A program made the position numbers and the translations under genes. The notes under the pieces are model-generated. The model saw only the letters and a program-made list of their open reading frames with translations, did no database searches and was not told where the DNA came from. A stretch of DNA of 64,000 bases, taken from positions 1 through 64,000 of the forward strand of contig CAKZYA010000012.1 of NCBI GenBank assembly GCA_937883755.1, in the 5' to 3' direction. Below, piece after piece: positions 20,592-29,455 of this stretch. Numbering within the stretch: position 1 is the first letter of the stretch; every line of letters starts with the position of its first letter. This stretch comes from an uncultured Flammeovirgaceae bacterium. Its GTDB lineage: Bacteria; Bacteroidota; Bacteroidia; Cytophagales; Cyclobacteriaceae.

Positions 20592-21063
20592 TGACCTTTA
20601 CGGTCTGATGATAATAATGAATATCTAAATGACTTCTAAGTAGTCTTTCTACCGCTTGGAAGTCATTTTGAATGATATTCTTAATAGCTATTTGAGTAGA
20701 ATGCCTGCTCAGTAATCCTTAGTGTCGCCTTATATTGTTTAAACTACAATGACTCCTATTATCCTAACCATTCCTTTGGAAAAGGGGGCAAATCAGTTTT
20801 TTAGTTCCACCTGGCCTGAAGGCAGAAATACTGATAAATTGATTCCTATCCCCAGTACGCCTTTTCCTATTTTTTTCTCTTATCACTCAACAAGCTTTTA
20901 TTCTAGCGCTAACCCGTTGGCCTCTACTGGTGTAGGACGTTGTTCTAGATCAGGCACAGGCTTTCCAGTGACTAATGATGAACCTCCCTTTAGCAATATT
21001 TCGAGTACGAATTGAGAGGGCAGCAAGAAGATATTTGATATTGTGAATAAGTTTTAGAATACT
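20592..21063. other. Gene-free gap inside the efflux cluster
   Basis: 472 bp between adaptor and pump genes, unusually long for an RND operon. An 88-codon frame at 20749-21015 has an improbable Ser/Pro/Phe-rich product. On the minus strand a roughly 50-codon stretch ending near 20905 (with RPTPVEANGLALE) lacks a start. I regard both as chance or remnants. A second promoter for the pump may lie here. Confidence 0.4.
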
Positions 21064-24000
21064 ATGTTACAAAAGATAATTGATCGGCCAGTATTTACGC
21101 TGGTAATCTCGATAGTGTTGGTGTTGGCTGGTGCCGCCAGTATTTTTCAACTTCCAGTAGAGCGTTTTCCGGAGATTGCCCCCCCTAGCGTGAGTGTGCA
21201 AGTATATTATCCTGGTGGTAATGCTGAGACCGTAGCGAAGTCGGTGCTGCTACCTATTGAGGAGTCTATCAATGGAACGGAAAACATGACTTACGCCCGT
21301 TCTACCGCCACCAACTCCGGTAGTGGGCGAGTTTCAGTATATTTTGAACCGGGAACGGATCCTGACCTAGCTGCGGTAGATATTCAGCACCGTATCTCCA
21401 AAGTAGTACAGCAGATTCCGCCCGAAGTAGTGGAATCAGGAATTACAGTACTCAAGCGAATGAAGGGTACATTGATGACCATCAATATTTTTGCCGAAGA
21501 AGAAAACTCTCCTTACGACGAAACCTTCCTGAATGCCTACACCCGGATGAACGTGAGGCGGGAGCTGAAAAGGGTGCCTGGTCTGGCGGAAGCGGCTATT
21601 CTTCGTTCTCGCGATTACGCTATGCGTATTTGGCTAAATCCCGAACGACTAGCATTGTATGGTCTGACCCCACGGGATGTATATCAGCAAATTCGGGATC
21701 AGAGCTTTGAGGCGGCTCCTGGTAAATTTGGGGAAAACTCCGATGAAGTATTCGAGATAGCCCTAAAGCATACGGGGCGTTTTTCTGAGCCAGAAGAATA
21801 CGAGAATATCGTCATTAAATCGGAGCAAGACGGGCTACAGCTACACTTGCGGGATGTCGCCCGGATTGAGTTTGGAGCTTCCAACTACACCAGCCAGAAC
21901 CGTCTGGATAGCCGCCCTTCAGTGACCATTGATGTGGTTCAGCAAAGTGGAGCTAACGCGGTGGAGATTGATAAGAACGTTCGGGAAATTCTGGAGGAGC
22001 AAGCTAAGATTTTTCCGGAAGGTATTAATTACGAGATTACCTATAGTGTACGGGATCAGATTGATGAGTCAATGGATCACGTGAAGCAAACACTGATAGA
22101 GGCGTTTATTCTGGTGTTTCTAGTTGTATTTATTTTCCTCCAAGACTTTAAAGCCACGTTTATTACGGCTATTACTATTCCAGTTTCCCTAATTGGCACG
22201 TTCTTCTTTCTGTCGCTGATCGGAGTATCCATGAACGTACTCAGTATGTTCTCTATCGTACTTTCTATCGGAATTGTGGTAGACAATGCGATTGTGGTGG
22301 TGGAAGCTATTTTTGAGAAGATGCAACATCACGGCATGAGTGCCCGGGAAGCAGTTACGGATGCATTATCAGAAATTACTAGTGCGATTGTTTCTATTAC
22401 GATGGTGATTGCCGCAGTATTCCTTCCGGTAGGCTTTCTTCAAGGCCCGGTGGGTATTTTCTATCAGGAGTTTGCCTACACAATTATCATTGCGGTAGTA
22501 ATCTCGGCGGTGGTAGCTCTTACCTTAGGACCGGTAATGTTTATGTTGCTGTATAAAAATTCTGGTAAAGAAAGTAAGCAGGTTAGTGAAAGTACCGATA
22601 GTGGAGTAGTTGGTAAAATACAACAGTCAGAAAGAGTACAGAAAGCTAAAGCACTGGGTAACCGAGGATTGAAAAAGTTTGATACCCTATTTGATAGATT
22701 TACCAAAAAATATGTCAATCTGGCTCGGCTAGCTATCCAGTATCGATGGATAAGTATGGTTTCCTTGCTCGGGATCATCGTAGTCACCGCATTCTTAGCA
22801 AACCGAACCCCCCAAGCCTTTATTCCTACCGAAGACGATAACTTCCTGATTTTTACTGTCAAAATGCCTGAGGGTGCTTCTCTTCACCGAACCAATGAAG
22901 CCTTGGTTCAGGCTGATTCTATTCTTCAGATGGAGGCAGCCGTAGCGGGTGTAAACACTGTTTCTGGGTATGATATTGTGAGTGGGTCGGAAAGTCCTTC
23001 TTCCGGTTTGGGATACGTATTGCTGAAAGATATTGATGAGCGAGGAGACATAGAAGACATTAACGAACTCATCAAACATTTGATGAGTAAGCTGATGGTG
23101 ATTAACGAGGTAAAGGGAATTAACATGTATCCCCGACCTACCGTACAAGGATTTGGTGACTTTGATGGGGTGCAGATCATGTTGCAAGACCGCTCGGACG
23201 GAGATTTGTCTCAGTTTGGAAACTTGGTGAATGAGTTTATTGCTGAGTTAATTCAGCAAAAAGAAATTGACAATGCTTTTACCTCCTACAACACTAATTT
23301 CCCGCAATACTCCCTGAATATTGACTACAAGAAAGCCAAAGCACTAGGAGTAAGCGTGAAGGATATGATGTTTACTGTGCAGTCTAACTTTGGTCAGACG
23401 AGGGTAGGGGACTTCAATAGATTCACTCGGCAGTATGGAGTGTTTATGCAATCAGATATTTCTTACCGGGAAAGTCCCGAGGCATTCAACTCTATTTTTG
23501 TTAAGAACAATGTGAATGAGATGGTGCCCCTAAACACCATCGTTAAGTTAGAAGAATCTTTCGGTCCGGAAACTATCACCCGATACAATCTGTATAACGC
23601 CGCCCGAATCAACATCACTCCCGCTCAGGGCTTCAGTACTGGGGATGTGATGAATAAAATTGAGGAGTTGAGTGAGCAAACACTACCCGCCAGTTTGAAT
23701 TTTGAGTGGACGGGTATGAGTCTGGAAGAGAAAAAATCTGGATCAGACTCGATTATTATATTCATCATTAGTATTGTGCTAGTATATTTTATTCTGGCTG
23801 CTCAGTACGAAAGCTTCTGGTTACCCATGGCCGTTATGCTTTCTCTACCTACCGGAATTATTGGAGTATTTGCGTTCATCAATCTGGCCGGGATTGATAA
23901 TAATATTTACGTGCAGGTAGGAATTATCATGTTGATTGGCTTGCTGGCGAAAAATGCCATTCTGATTGTGGAATTTGCTGCCCAAAAACGACAAGCCGGT

Positions 24001-24255
24001 GAAGAAATTCTGGATGCTGTACTCAACGCCAGTGCGCTCCGTCTACGAGCCATCGTGATGACCTCGCTAGCCTTTACTGCTGGTTTAGTGCCCCTTATGT
24101 TTTCGGAAGGCTCTTCGGCGATTGGTAATAAGTCGGTGAGTATTGGTACGGCTGGCGGAATGCTATCCGGAGTTTTCTTGGGGATTCTTATCATACCGGT
24201 ACTGGCCTTCATTTTTCTCAAGCTAAATGAGCGGTTTAGCATAAAAACTACCTAA
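21064..24255 (+). CDS. RND multidrug efflux transporter (AcrB/MexB type, HAE1)
   Basis: 1063 residues with the twelve-helix RND plan: one helix at 10-30, a large periplasmic loop, helices around 340-490 and 545-565, a second loop, and helices around 875-1050. The N-terminus has ERFPEIAPPSVSV and YYPGGNAETVAKSV. The proton-relay region is GIVVDNAIVVVEAIFEKM (adjacent Asp). The second half has ILAAQYESFWLPMAVMLSLP and LLAKNAILIVEFA. It exports drugs, detergents or metabolites with the adaptor upstream and the channel downstream. A cytoplasmic linker of about 60 residues between halves is charged and Ser/Lys-rich (KNSGKESKQVSESTD). Confidence 0.96.
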   Translation: MLQKIIDRPVFTLVISIVLVLAGAASIFQLPVERFPEIAPPSVSVQVYYPGGNAETVAKSVLLPIEESINGTENMTYARSTATNSGSGRVSVYFEPGTDPDLAAVDIQHRISKVVQQIPPEVVESGITVLKRMKGTLMTINIFAEEENSPYDETFLNAYTRMNVRRELKRVPGLAEAAILRSRDYAMRIWLNPERLALYGLTPRDVYQQIRDQSFEAAPGKFGENSDEVFEIALKHTGRFSEPEEYENIVIKSEQDGLQLHLRDVARIEFGASNYTSQNRLDSRPSVTIDVVQQSGANAVEIDKNVREILEEQAKIFPEGINYEITYSVRDQIDESMDHVKQTLIEAFILVFLVVFIFLQDFKATFITAITIPVSLIGTFFFLSLIGVSMNVLSMFSIVLSIGIVVDNAIVVVEAIFEKMQHHGMSAREAVTDALSEITSAIVSITMVIAAVFLPVGFLQGPVGIFYQEFAYTIIIAVVISAVVALTLGPVMFMLLYKNSGKESKQVSESTDSGVVGKIQQSERVQKAKALGNRGLKKFDTLFDRFTKKYVNLARLAIQYRWISMVSLLGIIVVTAFLANRTPQAFIPTEDDNFLIFTVKMPEGASLHRTNEALVQADSILQMEAAVAGVNTVSGYDIVSGSESPSSGLGYVLLKDIDERGDIEDINELIKHLMSKLMVINEVKGINMYPRPTVQGFGDFDGVQIMLQDRSDGDLSQFGNLVNEFIAELIQQKEIDNAFTSYNTNFPQYSLNIDYKKAKALGVSVKDMMFTVQSNFGQTRVGDFNRFTRQYGVFMQSDISYRESPEAFNSIFVKNNVNEMVPLNTIVKLEESFGPETITRYNLYNAARINITPAQGFSTGDVMNKIEELSEQTLPASLNFEWTGMSLEEKKSGSDSIIIFIISIVLVYFILAAQYESFWLPMAVMLSLPTGIIGVFAFINLAGIDNNIYVQVGIIMLIGLLAKNAILIVEFAAQKRQAGEEILDAVLNASALRLRAIVMTSLAFTAGLVPLMFSEGSSAIGNKSVSIGTAGGMLSGVFLGILIIPVLAFIFLKLNERFSIKTT

Positions 24256-24269
24256 CCAAGTTGTTAAAC

Positions 24270-25730
24270 ATGAATTTTTTAAAGCAATTAATACCCATTG
24301 GCTTCATCTTATTGACGGCAATTGGGTGTAAAGTGGGGGAGAGCTACGTAAGACCCAATATTATTAACATTGAAAATTACTACGGGAGCAATATTCAGCT
24401 CGACACTACTTCCATAGATCAAAGCAATTTAGCTGATGTTAACTGGCGGGATTATTTTGAAGATACTACCCTAATCTTACTAATTGATTCAGCCTTAGCT
24501 AATAATCTTGATTTACTGCGAGAGGCCAAGCGAATTGAAATAGGCGAAGAGGCTTTTTTACAGTCTAAAGCCAATTTTTATCCTACTTTGGACTTCTCAC
24601 CCTTTGATTTTAACCGAGAGTACTTTTCTGAAAATTTCAACAACTTCGGCTCTAATCGGGCGCGACGTAATCATGGCGAAAACCCACCTCGCACGTTGTA
24701 CACTGAGCGATTAGCCTACTCGACTGGTTTGTTTGCTAGTTGGGAGGTTGATCTATGGGGAAAGCTACGTTGGCAAAAAGAAGCTGCTCAGGCATCTTTT
24801 ATGCAGAGTCAGGAATTTCAGAAGGCAGTGCAAACCGCTATTGTGGCCGAAGTTGCCTCTACCTACTACAATATGCTGATGATTAATTCTCAGATTGCGG
24901 TAGCCGAGCGAAACTTAGAATTGGGCAGAAGTACCCTAGAAATAGTAAAGCTACAGTTTCAGGCGGACGAAACCACTTCGCTAGCGATACAGCAAACGGA
25001 GTCTCAGATTCTTCGTGCCGAGTCGTTGATCCCCCGGCTAGAACGGTCGTATACCATGCTGGAAAATCGTCTAAACCAATTGTTGGGACGTTATCCTCAA
25101 CCCATCAATATTCAGCAAGACTTAGAAGATGTGGTATTTGATGATCGGTTTGTCACTGGAGTTCCTCTAGAACTCATCAATAACCGACCCGACATTGCTG
25201 CTGCGGAATACCAGTTAATTGCAAGTAATGCTCAAGTAGGAGTTACTCACGCGATGAGGTACCCTTCTCTGGTTTTGAACGCTGGTACTGGCTTAAATTC
25301 CTTTATATTTGATAGTTTTCTAGATCCCATGGGTTCCGGATTTGCGCTACTTAATGGAGCCATTTTTCAGCCTATCTTACAAAATAGAAGGTTAAAAACT
25401 AATTACAATATTGCGGTGGCTGAACGGCAGTTAGCCGAATTAGATTTTAAAGACAATGTGATCTTAGCAGTTCGAGAGGTTTCGGATGCTTTAGTAACTA
25501 TTGAAAAGCTTCGGGAAGAATACAGTATCGCCTTACAACGAATTATTGTAGCTACGAAGGGAGTTCAAGATGCCTCACTGTTGTTTCAGAGTGGCTTTGC
25601 TAACTATCTGGAAGTAATTAATGCTCAGGAAGATGCATTGCAAAGTGAACTAGACCTAGCTGACGTGAAGCGACAAATAATTCTAGCGAATATTGAGCTG
25701 TACCGAAGTCTCGGCGGCGGGTGGAAATAG
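24270..25730 (+). CDS. Outer-membrane efflux channel (OprM/TolC-like lipoprotein)
   Basis: 486 residues from the ATG at 24270. A TTG at 24261 is in frame but less likely. The lipoprotein signal ILLTAIGCKVGE and the VRPNI start after it are typical of NodT/OprM outer-membrane factors. Two repeated helical-barrel halves are present, each with YYNMLMINSQIAVAERNLEL- or AELDFKDNVILAVREVSDAL-like helices. LINNRPDIAAAEYQLIASNA is the strongest family motif. It follows the RND pump by 14 bp, so the two are cotranslated. The product completes the tripartite efflux pump. Confidence 0.94.
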   Translation: MNFLKQLIPIGFILLTAIGCKVGESYVRPNIINIENYYGSNIQLDTTSIDQSNLADVNWRDYFEDTTLILLIDSALANNLDLLREAKRIEIGEEAFLQSKANFYPTLDFSPFDFNREYFSENFNNFGSNRARRNHGENPPRTLYTERLAYSTGLFASWEVDLWGKLRWQKEAAQASFMQSQEFQKAVQTAIVAEVASTYYNMLMINSQIAVAERNLELGRSTLEIVKLQFQADETTSLAIQQTESQILRAESLIPRLERSYTMLENRLNQLLGRYPQPINIQQDLEDVVFDDRFVTGVPLELINNRPDIAAAEYQLIASNAQVGVTHAMRYPSLVLNAGTGLNSFIFDSFLDPMGSGFALLNGAIFQPILQNRRLKTNYNIAVAERQLAELDFKDNVILAVREVSDALVTIEKLREEYSIALQRIIVATKGVQDASLLFQSGFANYLEVINAQEDALQSELDLADVKRQIILANIELYRSLGGGWK

Positions 25731-25798
25731 GAAATAGTTGATAGCTGAAAGTGGATAGAATATTGATTGTAGTGAGGATTTTGCTCCTCTAGCGTTGT

Positions 25799-26230
25799 CT
25801 ATTCCTCTAATGCCGTAGGCACATCAGCCGAAACGATAATATCTCCCGACCGACATTGCTGATTATTTGATTCATCCGGCTGAGTGTTCTTAGTATCCTG
25901 CGGATATGCCAGCGAATCAGTCCGTTTCACACTGATACTGTGCTTGATTAATACACTAGCCATATCGTTGAGATAATCTGTAGAGTCGTTCGGGAAGCTG
26001 TTACTGAAATACTGTTTCTCTCCTTCTGTAGCTTGAACTGAGGAATACTGGGGTACGTAAGCACTAAACCCCTCCGATATTTGATGTACTAAGTGGCTAT
26101 TGAGTGCAGCAGTTGCCGTATTGTAAGATAGTTCAGTGGTAGGCAGATGTTCAGGAAGGTTTACTAGCGTAGATTGGGAAAATGAAAAACTAGCCAGAAA
26201 AGTAAAAAGTAAGCTCAGAGAAGCCTTCAT
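25799..26230 (-). CDS. Exported hypothetical protein
   Basis: 143 residues from the ATG at 26230, chosen because MKASLSLLFTFLASFSFSQ is a clean signal peptide. A longer reading from 26260 would bury it. I do not recognise the mature protein. It is polar, Ser/Thr/Gln-rich and single-domain with no Cys pattern (one Cys in QQCRSGD). It lies alone between the efflux channel (convergent) and a divergent sulfatase gene. It may be a species- or genus-restricted envelope protein. No function is proposed. Confidence 0.6.
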   Translation of the reverse strand: MKASLSLLFTFLASFSFSQSTLVNLPEHLPTTELSYNTATAALNSHLVHQISEGFSAYVPQYSSVQATEGEKQYFSNSFPNDSTDYLNDMASVLIKHSISVKRTDSLAYPQDTKNTQPDESNNQQCRSGDIIVSADVPTALEE

Positions 26231-26390
26231 AAATTGGAGTAGGTTAGGAATAAAGCACAAAAATAAGAAATACTAGGCGTATTGCATAAAATTGCTCAAT
26301 ATCTACACAATCCCGTACAATTACTCGCAGTTTATTGATAGATCCTTAAAATCGAGTAAATTACTGGGGCTAATTTTGCGTAGATTAAGC

Positions 26391-27899
26391 ATGAAAAATC
26401 ATTTCATTTGTTGGGTGTTCGTGGTACTTGGAGCTGGGGTGGGATGTAGTAATGAAGAAAAGGCTATATCGGCATCGGCAGTTCGCCCAAATATTCTCTT
26501 CATCATGTCGGACGACCATGCTGTGAATGCCGTCGGAGCTTACGGTAAGCACTTGAGTGAGTACGCTCTTACTCCTAATATTGATCAGCTGGCTTCCGAG
26601 GGGATGCTGTTTGAAAACTGTTTTGTCACTAATTCTATCTGTTCGCCCAGCCGGGCTACTATTTTAACCGGAAAGTATAGTCATAAAAATGGTGTTTACT
26701 GCCTAAATCAGAGCTTTGAAGATCAACCTACTTCAGCGACTATTTTGCAGCAGGCAGGTTACCGTACAGGAGTATTTGGCAAGTGGCATCTCAAATCAAC
26801 CCCTCAGGGTTTTGATGATTACAAAGTACTGCAAAAGCAAGGGCGTTACGAAAACCCTGAGTTCGTAGAAAAAGGGACTGAGCAATTGGTCGAGCATACC
26901 GGATGGGTAGATGATATAATCACCGAAATGACCCAGCATTTTATTGCTGAAGGGACTGAATCAGCTCAACCGTTCTTTGTAATGTGTCACTACAAATCGG
27001 CGCACGACCCCTGGGCATCACGACCACCTTTTGATACGGCGTACCAGCAAATTGAGATCCCTGAACCAGCTAATTTATGTGATACCTACATCGATCGGAG
27101 CCAAGCTGCTCGTCAGACAACCCTCAAGTTGGAAATGATGGATCAGAAAACGTTTTCTCATCACCGATTAGATACTCAGGATACCTGTGAGCAACGCCAA
27201 CATATTTATCAGCAGTATGTGAAAGCTTACTTGCGCTCAGCCCAAGTGATGGACGATAATGTAGGCAAGCTAATGAAGTTTTTAGATGAACACGACCTGA
27301 GTGAGAATACTATCGTGATTTATACTTCTGATCAGGGGCATTTCTTGGGCGAACATGGTTTTTTCAGTAAGCGGTTTATCTACGAAGAATCTATGCAGAT
27401 GCCGCTTATCGTTCGTTATCCCGGACAGATTGAGTCAGGAACCCGACGTGAGGAATTAATTGCTAACCTGGATTTCGCCCCGACTATTTTAGATTTAGCA
27501 GGTGTAACTGTACCGACGGACATGCAAGGAGTATCTTTTGCAGAGATGCTGTGGGGAAATAAAGTAGACGGCTGGCGCGAAGCTATCTACTATCGCTACT
27601 GGCAACATCTGCTACACCGAAATGTAGCTGCCCATTACGGTATTCGTAGTGCTAACCACAAGCTGATTTTTTACTACGGATTACCCTTGGGACAGACGGA
27701 CTTTGAACCTACCCAGCCCGAGTGGGAAATGTTTGATCTAAAAAATGACCCACAGGAAATGCAGAACATATATGGCAATTTCGCTTATGCCGAAGAAACA
27801 AAGTCGCTAAAACAACAGCTAAAACAATTACAACAACACTTTGATGATACCGACGACCAATACCCCGAATTACAGCAAGTGCATCAGAAATATTTTTGA
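26391..27899 (+). CDS. Lipoprotein sulfatase (S1 family)
   Basis: 502 residues from the ATG at 26391. In-frame readings further upstream lack a signal, while here VFVVLGAGVGCSNEEK is a good lipobox. RPNILFIMSDDHAVNAVGAYG holds the metal-binding Asp pair. The formylglycine site is Cys84 in SICSPSRATILTGKYSHKNG, a canonical CxPSR. FGKWHLKS, HDPWASRPPF and IYTSDQGHFLGEHGFFSKR are further conserved blocks. The length and LGEHGFFSKRF motif resemble S1 subfamilies acting on exolytic sulfated sugars such as N-acetylglucosamine-6-sulfate or iduronate-2-sulfate, but that is inference. It overlaps the following BNR_4 gene by about 56 bp. Confidence 0.92.
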   Translation: MKNHFICWVFVVLGAGVGCSNEEKAISASAVRPNILFIMSDDHAVNAVGAYGKHLSEYALTPNIDQLASEGMLFENCFVTNSICSPSRATILTGKYSHKNGVYCLNQSFEDQPTSATILQQAGYRTGVFGKWHLKSTPQGFDDYKVLQKQGRYENPEFVEKGTEQLVEHTGWVDDIITEMTQHFIAEGTESAQPFFVMCHYKSAHDPWASRPPFDTAYQQIEIPEPANLCDTYIDRSQAARQTTLKLEMMDQKTFSHHRLDTQDTCEQRQHIYQQYVKAYLRSAQVMDDNVGKLMKFLDEHDLSENTIVIYTSDQGHFLGEHGFFSKRFIYEESMQMPLIVRYPGQIESGTRREELIANLDFAPTILDLAGVTVPTDMQGVSFAEMLWGNKVDGWREAIYYRYWQHLLHRNVAAHYGIRSANHKLIFYYGLPLGQTDFEPTQPEWEMFDLKNDPQEMQNIYGNFAYAEETKSLKQQLKQLQQHFDDTDDQYPELQQVHQKYF

Positions 27900-29352
27900 A
27901 TCTACAACTAGAGGGGGTTTTTGTACTGGAATACAATTCCGCTTCCATTACTTTTTTAACCTACTCTGGCTGTTTGCTCTTCTCATCATTTATCCAACTC
28001 AGGCTCAGCTTAATAACCAAAAACAGGATGGGTACAAGGGAATTTGGTTTACACTCGGTCAATTCTATGATTACGGTGACAAATATTCGGGTGGGTTAGG
28101 AACATACACCGCTAAACATAAGCCTTTGGCAATTTATGCCTCAGAAGTGAACAAAACTTTTTTTGTATACGGCGGCACTACAGGAGAAAATGACCGCTAT
28201 CTACTGTGCATGATTGGATGTTTTGACCACTCAGATAGTACCGTAGTTAAGCCCACTGTAGTTTACGATAAGCAAGGCGTTGATGATCCGCACGATAATC
28301 CCAGCCTGTCAATTGACCCCGATGGCTATCTGTGGGTCTTTGTAAGTGGACGGGGACGAAGCCGACCGGGTTTCAAATACCGTAGCAATCGACCTTACGA
28401 TATAAGTAGCTTTACCCAGGTTTCGGAAGAAGAAATGACGTATCCGCAACCTTGGTACATTGAAGGTAAAGGCATGTTCCATTTTTTTACCAAATATACT
28501 GGAGTGCGGGAACTCTACTACGAAACTAGCCCCAATGGACAGCAGTGGACAGAAGATAAAAAGCTTGCCGGAATTATGGGCGAGGGCGAAGAAAAAAGTG
28601 GGCACTACCAAGTAAGCGGGTACTATAACGGCAAAGTTGCCACTTTCTTTAGCCGCCACCCTAACGGAAATGTTGATCGAAGAACCAGTCTGCACTATCT
28701 ACAATCTACCGACTTTGGCGAAACCTGGACTACCGCCAGCGGCGAAAAGGTGGAAACACCAGTTACTGAGGTTGATTCTCCCGCCCGAATTATTGATTAC
28801 GAAAGCCAAGGTAAAAATGTATACCTGAAAGACATAGGTTTTGATGCTGAGGGTAACCCAGTTGCTCTTTATCTAACCAGCGGCGGTCACGAACCTGGTC
28901 CCGACAATAATCCTCGGGAGTGGCGAGTATCCCATTACGATGGTTCTACCCGCACGGCGAACCGTTGGCAAACTTCCACAATCACTACTTCTGACCATAA
29001 TTACGATATGGGCAGCTTATGGATTGATGAAAATCGGTGGACAGTGATTGCCCCAACCGTTGATGGACCTCAACTACACGGAGCTGGTGGGGAAGTTGCC
29101 ATTTGGGAAAGTGCTGATTCGGGAAAAACCTGGCAGCTAATAAGTCAGCTTACTAAAAATAGCCTGCGTAACCATAATTATATTCGGCGGGTAATAAATG
29201 GTCAAAATCCCTTTCGCTACTTTTGGGCTGACGGAAATCCTGATAAATTGAGCCAGTCCCTTATGTACTTTGGTGATAATCAGGGAAATATCTGGCAGCT
29301 TCCTTACGAAATGGATAAGGAAAAAGTGAAGTTAGAAGTACGAAAATATTGA
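27844..29352 (+). CDS. Exported BNR_4-type beta-propeller protein (ulvan-lyase-like)
   Basis: 502 residues if started at the ATG at 27844, inside the sulfatase gene. No in-frame ATG, GTG or TTG exists between there and the hydrophobic segment FNLLWLFALLIIYPTQAQ (about 40-57), so the real start may be non-standard. The mature part begins DGYKGIWFTLGQ and contains DDPHDNPSLSIDPDGYLWVF and SGRGRSRPGFKYRSNRPYD, the signature of PF15892-like BNR_4 proteins, which include ulvan lyases of families PL24/PL25. DSGKTWQ is a classical Asp-box. The overlap with a sulfatase gene supports a role in sulfated-glycan breakdown. Lyase activity is inference. Confidence 0.8.
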   Translation: MIPTTNTPNYSKCIRNIFESTTRGGFCTGIQFRFHYFFNLLWLFALLIIYPTQAQLNNQKQDGYKGIWFTLGQFYDYGDKYSGGLGTYTAKHKPLAIYASEVNKTFFVYGGTTGENDRYLLCMIGCFDHSDSTVVKPTVVYDKQGVDDPHDNPSLSIDPDGYLWVFVSGRGRSRPGFKYRSNRPYDISSFTQVSEEEMTYPQPWYIEGKGMFHFFTKYTGVRELYYETSPNGQQWTEDKKLAGIMGEGEEKSGHYQVSGYYNGKVATFFSRHPNGNVDRRTSLHYLQSTDFGETWTTASGEKVETPVTEVDSPARIIDYESQGKNVYLKDIGFDAEGNPVALYLTSGGHEPGPDNNPREWRVSHYDGSTRTANRWQTSTITTSDHNYDMGSLWIDENRWTVIAPTVDGPQLHGAGGEVAIWESADSGKTWQLISQLTKNSLRNHNYIRRVINGQNPFRYFWADGNPDKLSQSLMYFGDNQGNIWQLPYEMDKEKVKLEVRKY

Positions 29353-29368
29353 GTGCAGAAATAGTATA

Positions 29369-29382
29369 ACTGAAGATTCAGT
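29369..29382. promoter_or_regulatory. Candidate BlaI-type operator 1
   Basis: ACTGAAGATTCAGT has perfect 5-bp arms and lies 74 bp before the M56 gene. It shares the ACTGA half-site with operator 2, 35 bp downstream. BlaI/MecI proteins bind paired dyads in front of their own operons, and a BlaI gene is encoded in this operon. Confidence 0.5.
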
Positions 29383-29403
29383 AATAAAACTGAAAAATAA
29401 GTT

Positions 29404-29427
29404 GTATAACTGAAAATACAGTTATAC
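29404..29427. promoter_or_regulatory. Candidate BlaI-type operator 2
   Basis: GTATAACTG-AAAATA-CAGTTATAC has perfect 9-bp arms with a 6-bp spacer and ends 28 bp before the M56 start codon. An extended GTATAACTGA also occurs at 29364-29373 in operator 1. The dyad is the strongest inverted repeat near this operon. Confidence 0.6.
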
Positions 29428-29455
29428 ATTTGAGTATTAATTTACTCGTTGACTT

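Noticed and set aside
20749-21015. 88-codon frame in the efflux gap
   Set aside because: Ser/Pro/Phe-rich composition, no family resemblance and no signal. The opposite strand has an equally weak frame.
22476-23187. Overlapping minus-strand frames in the RND pump gene
   Set aside because: Antisense shadows of a complete, conserved pump gene.
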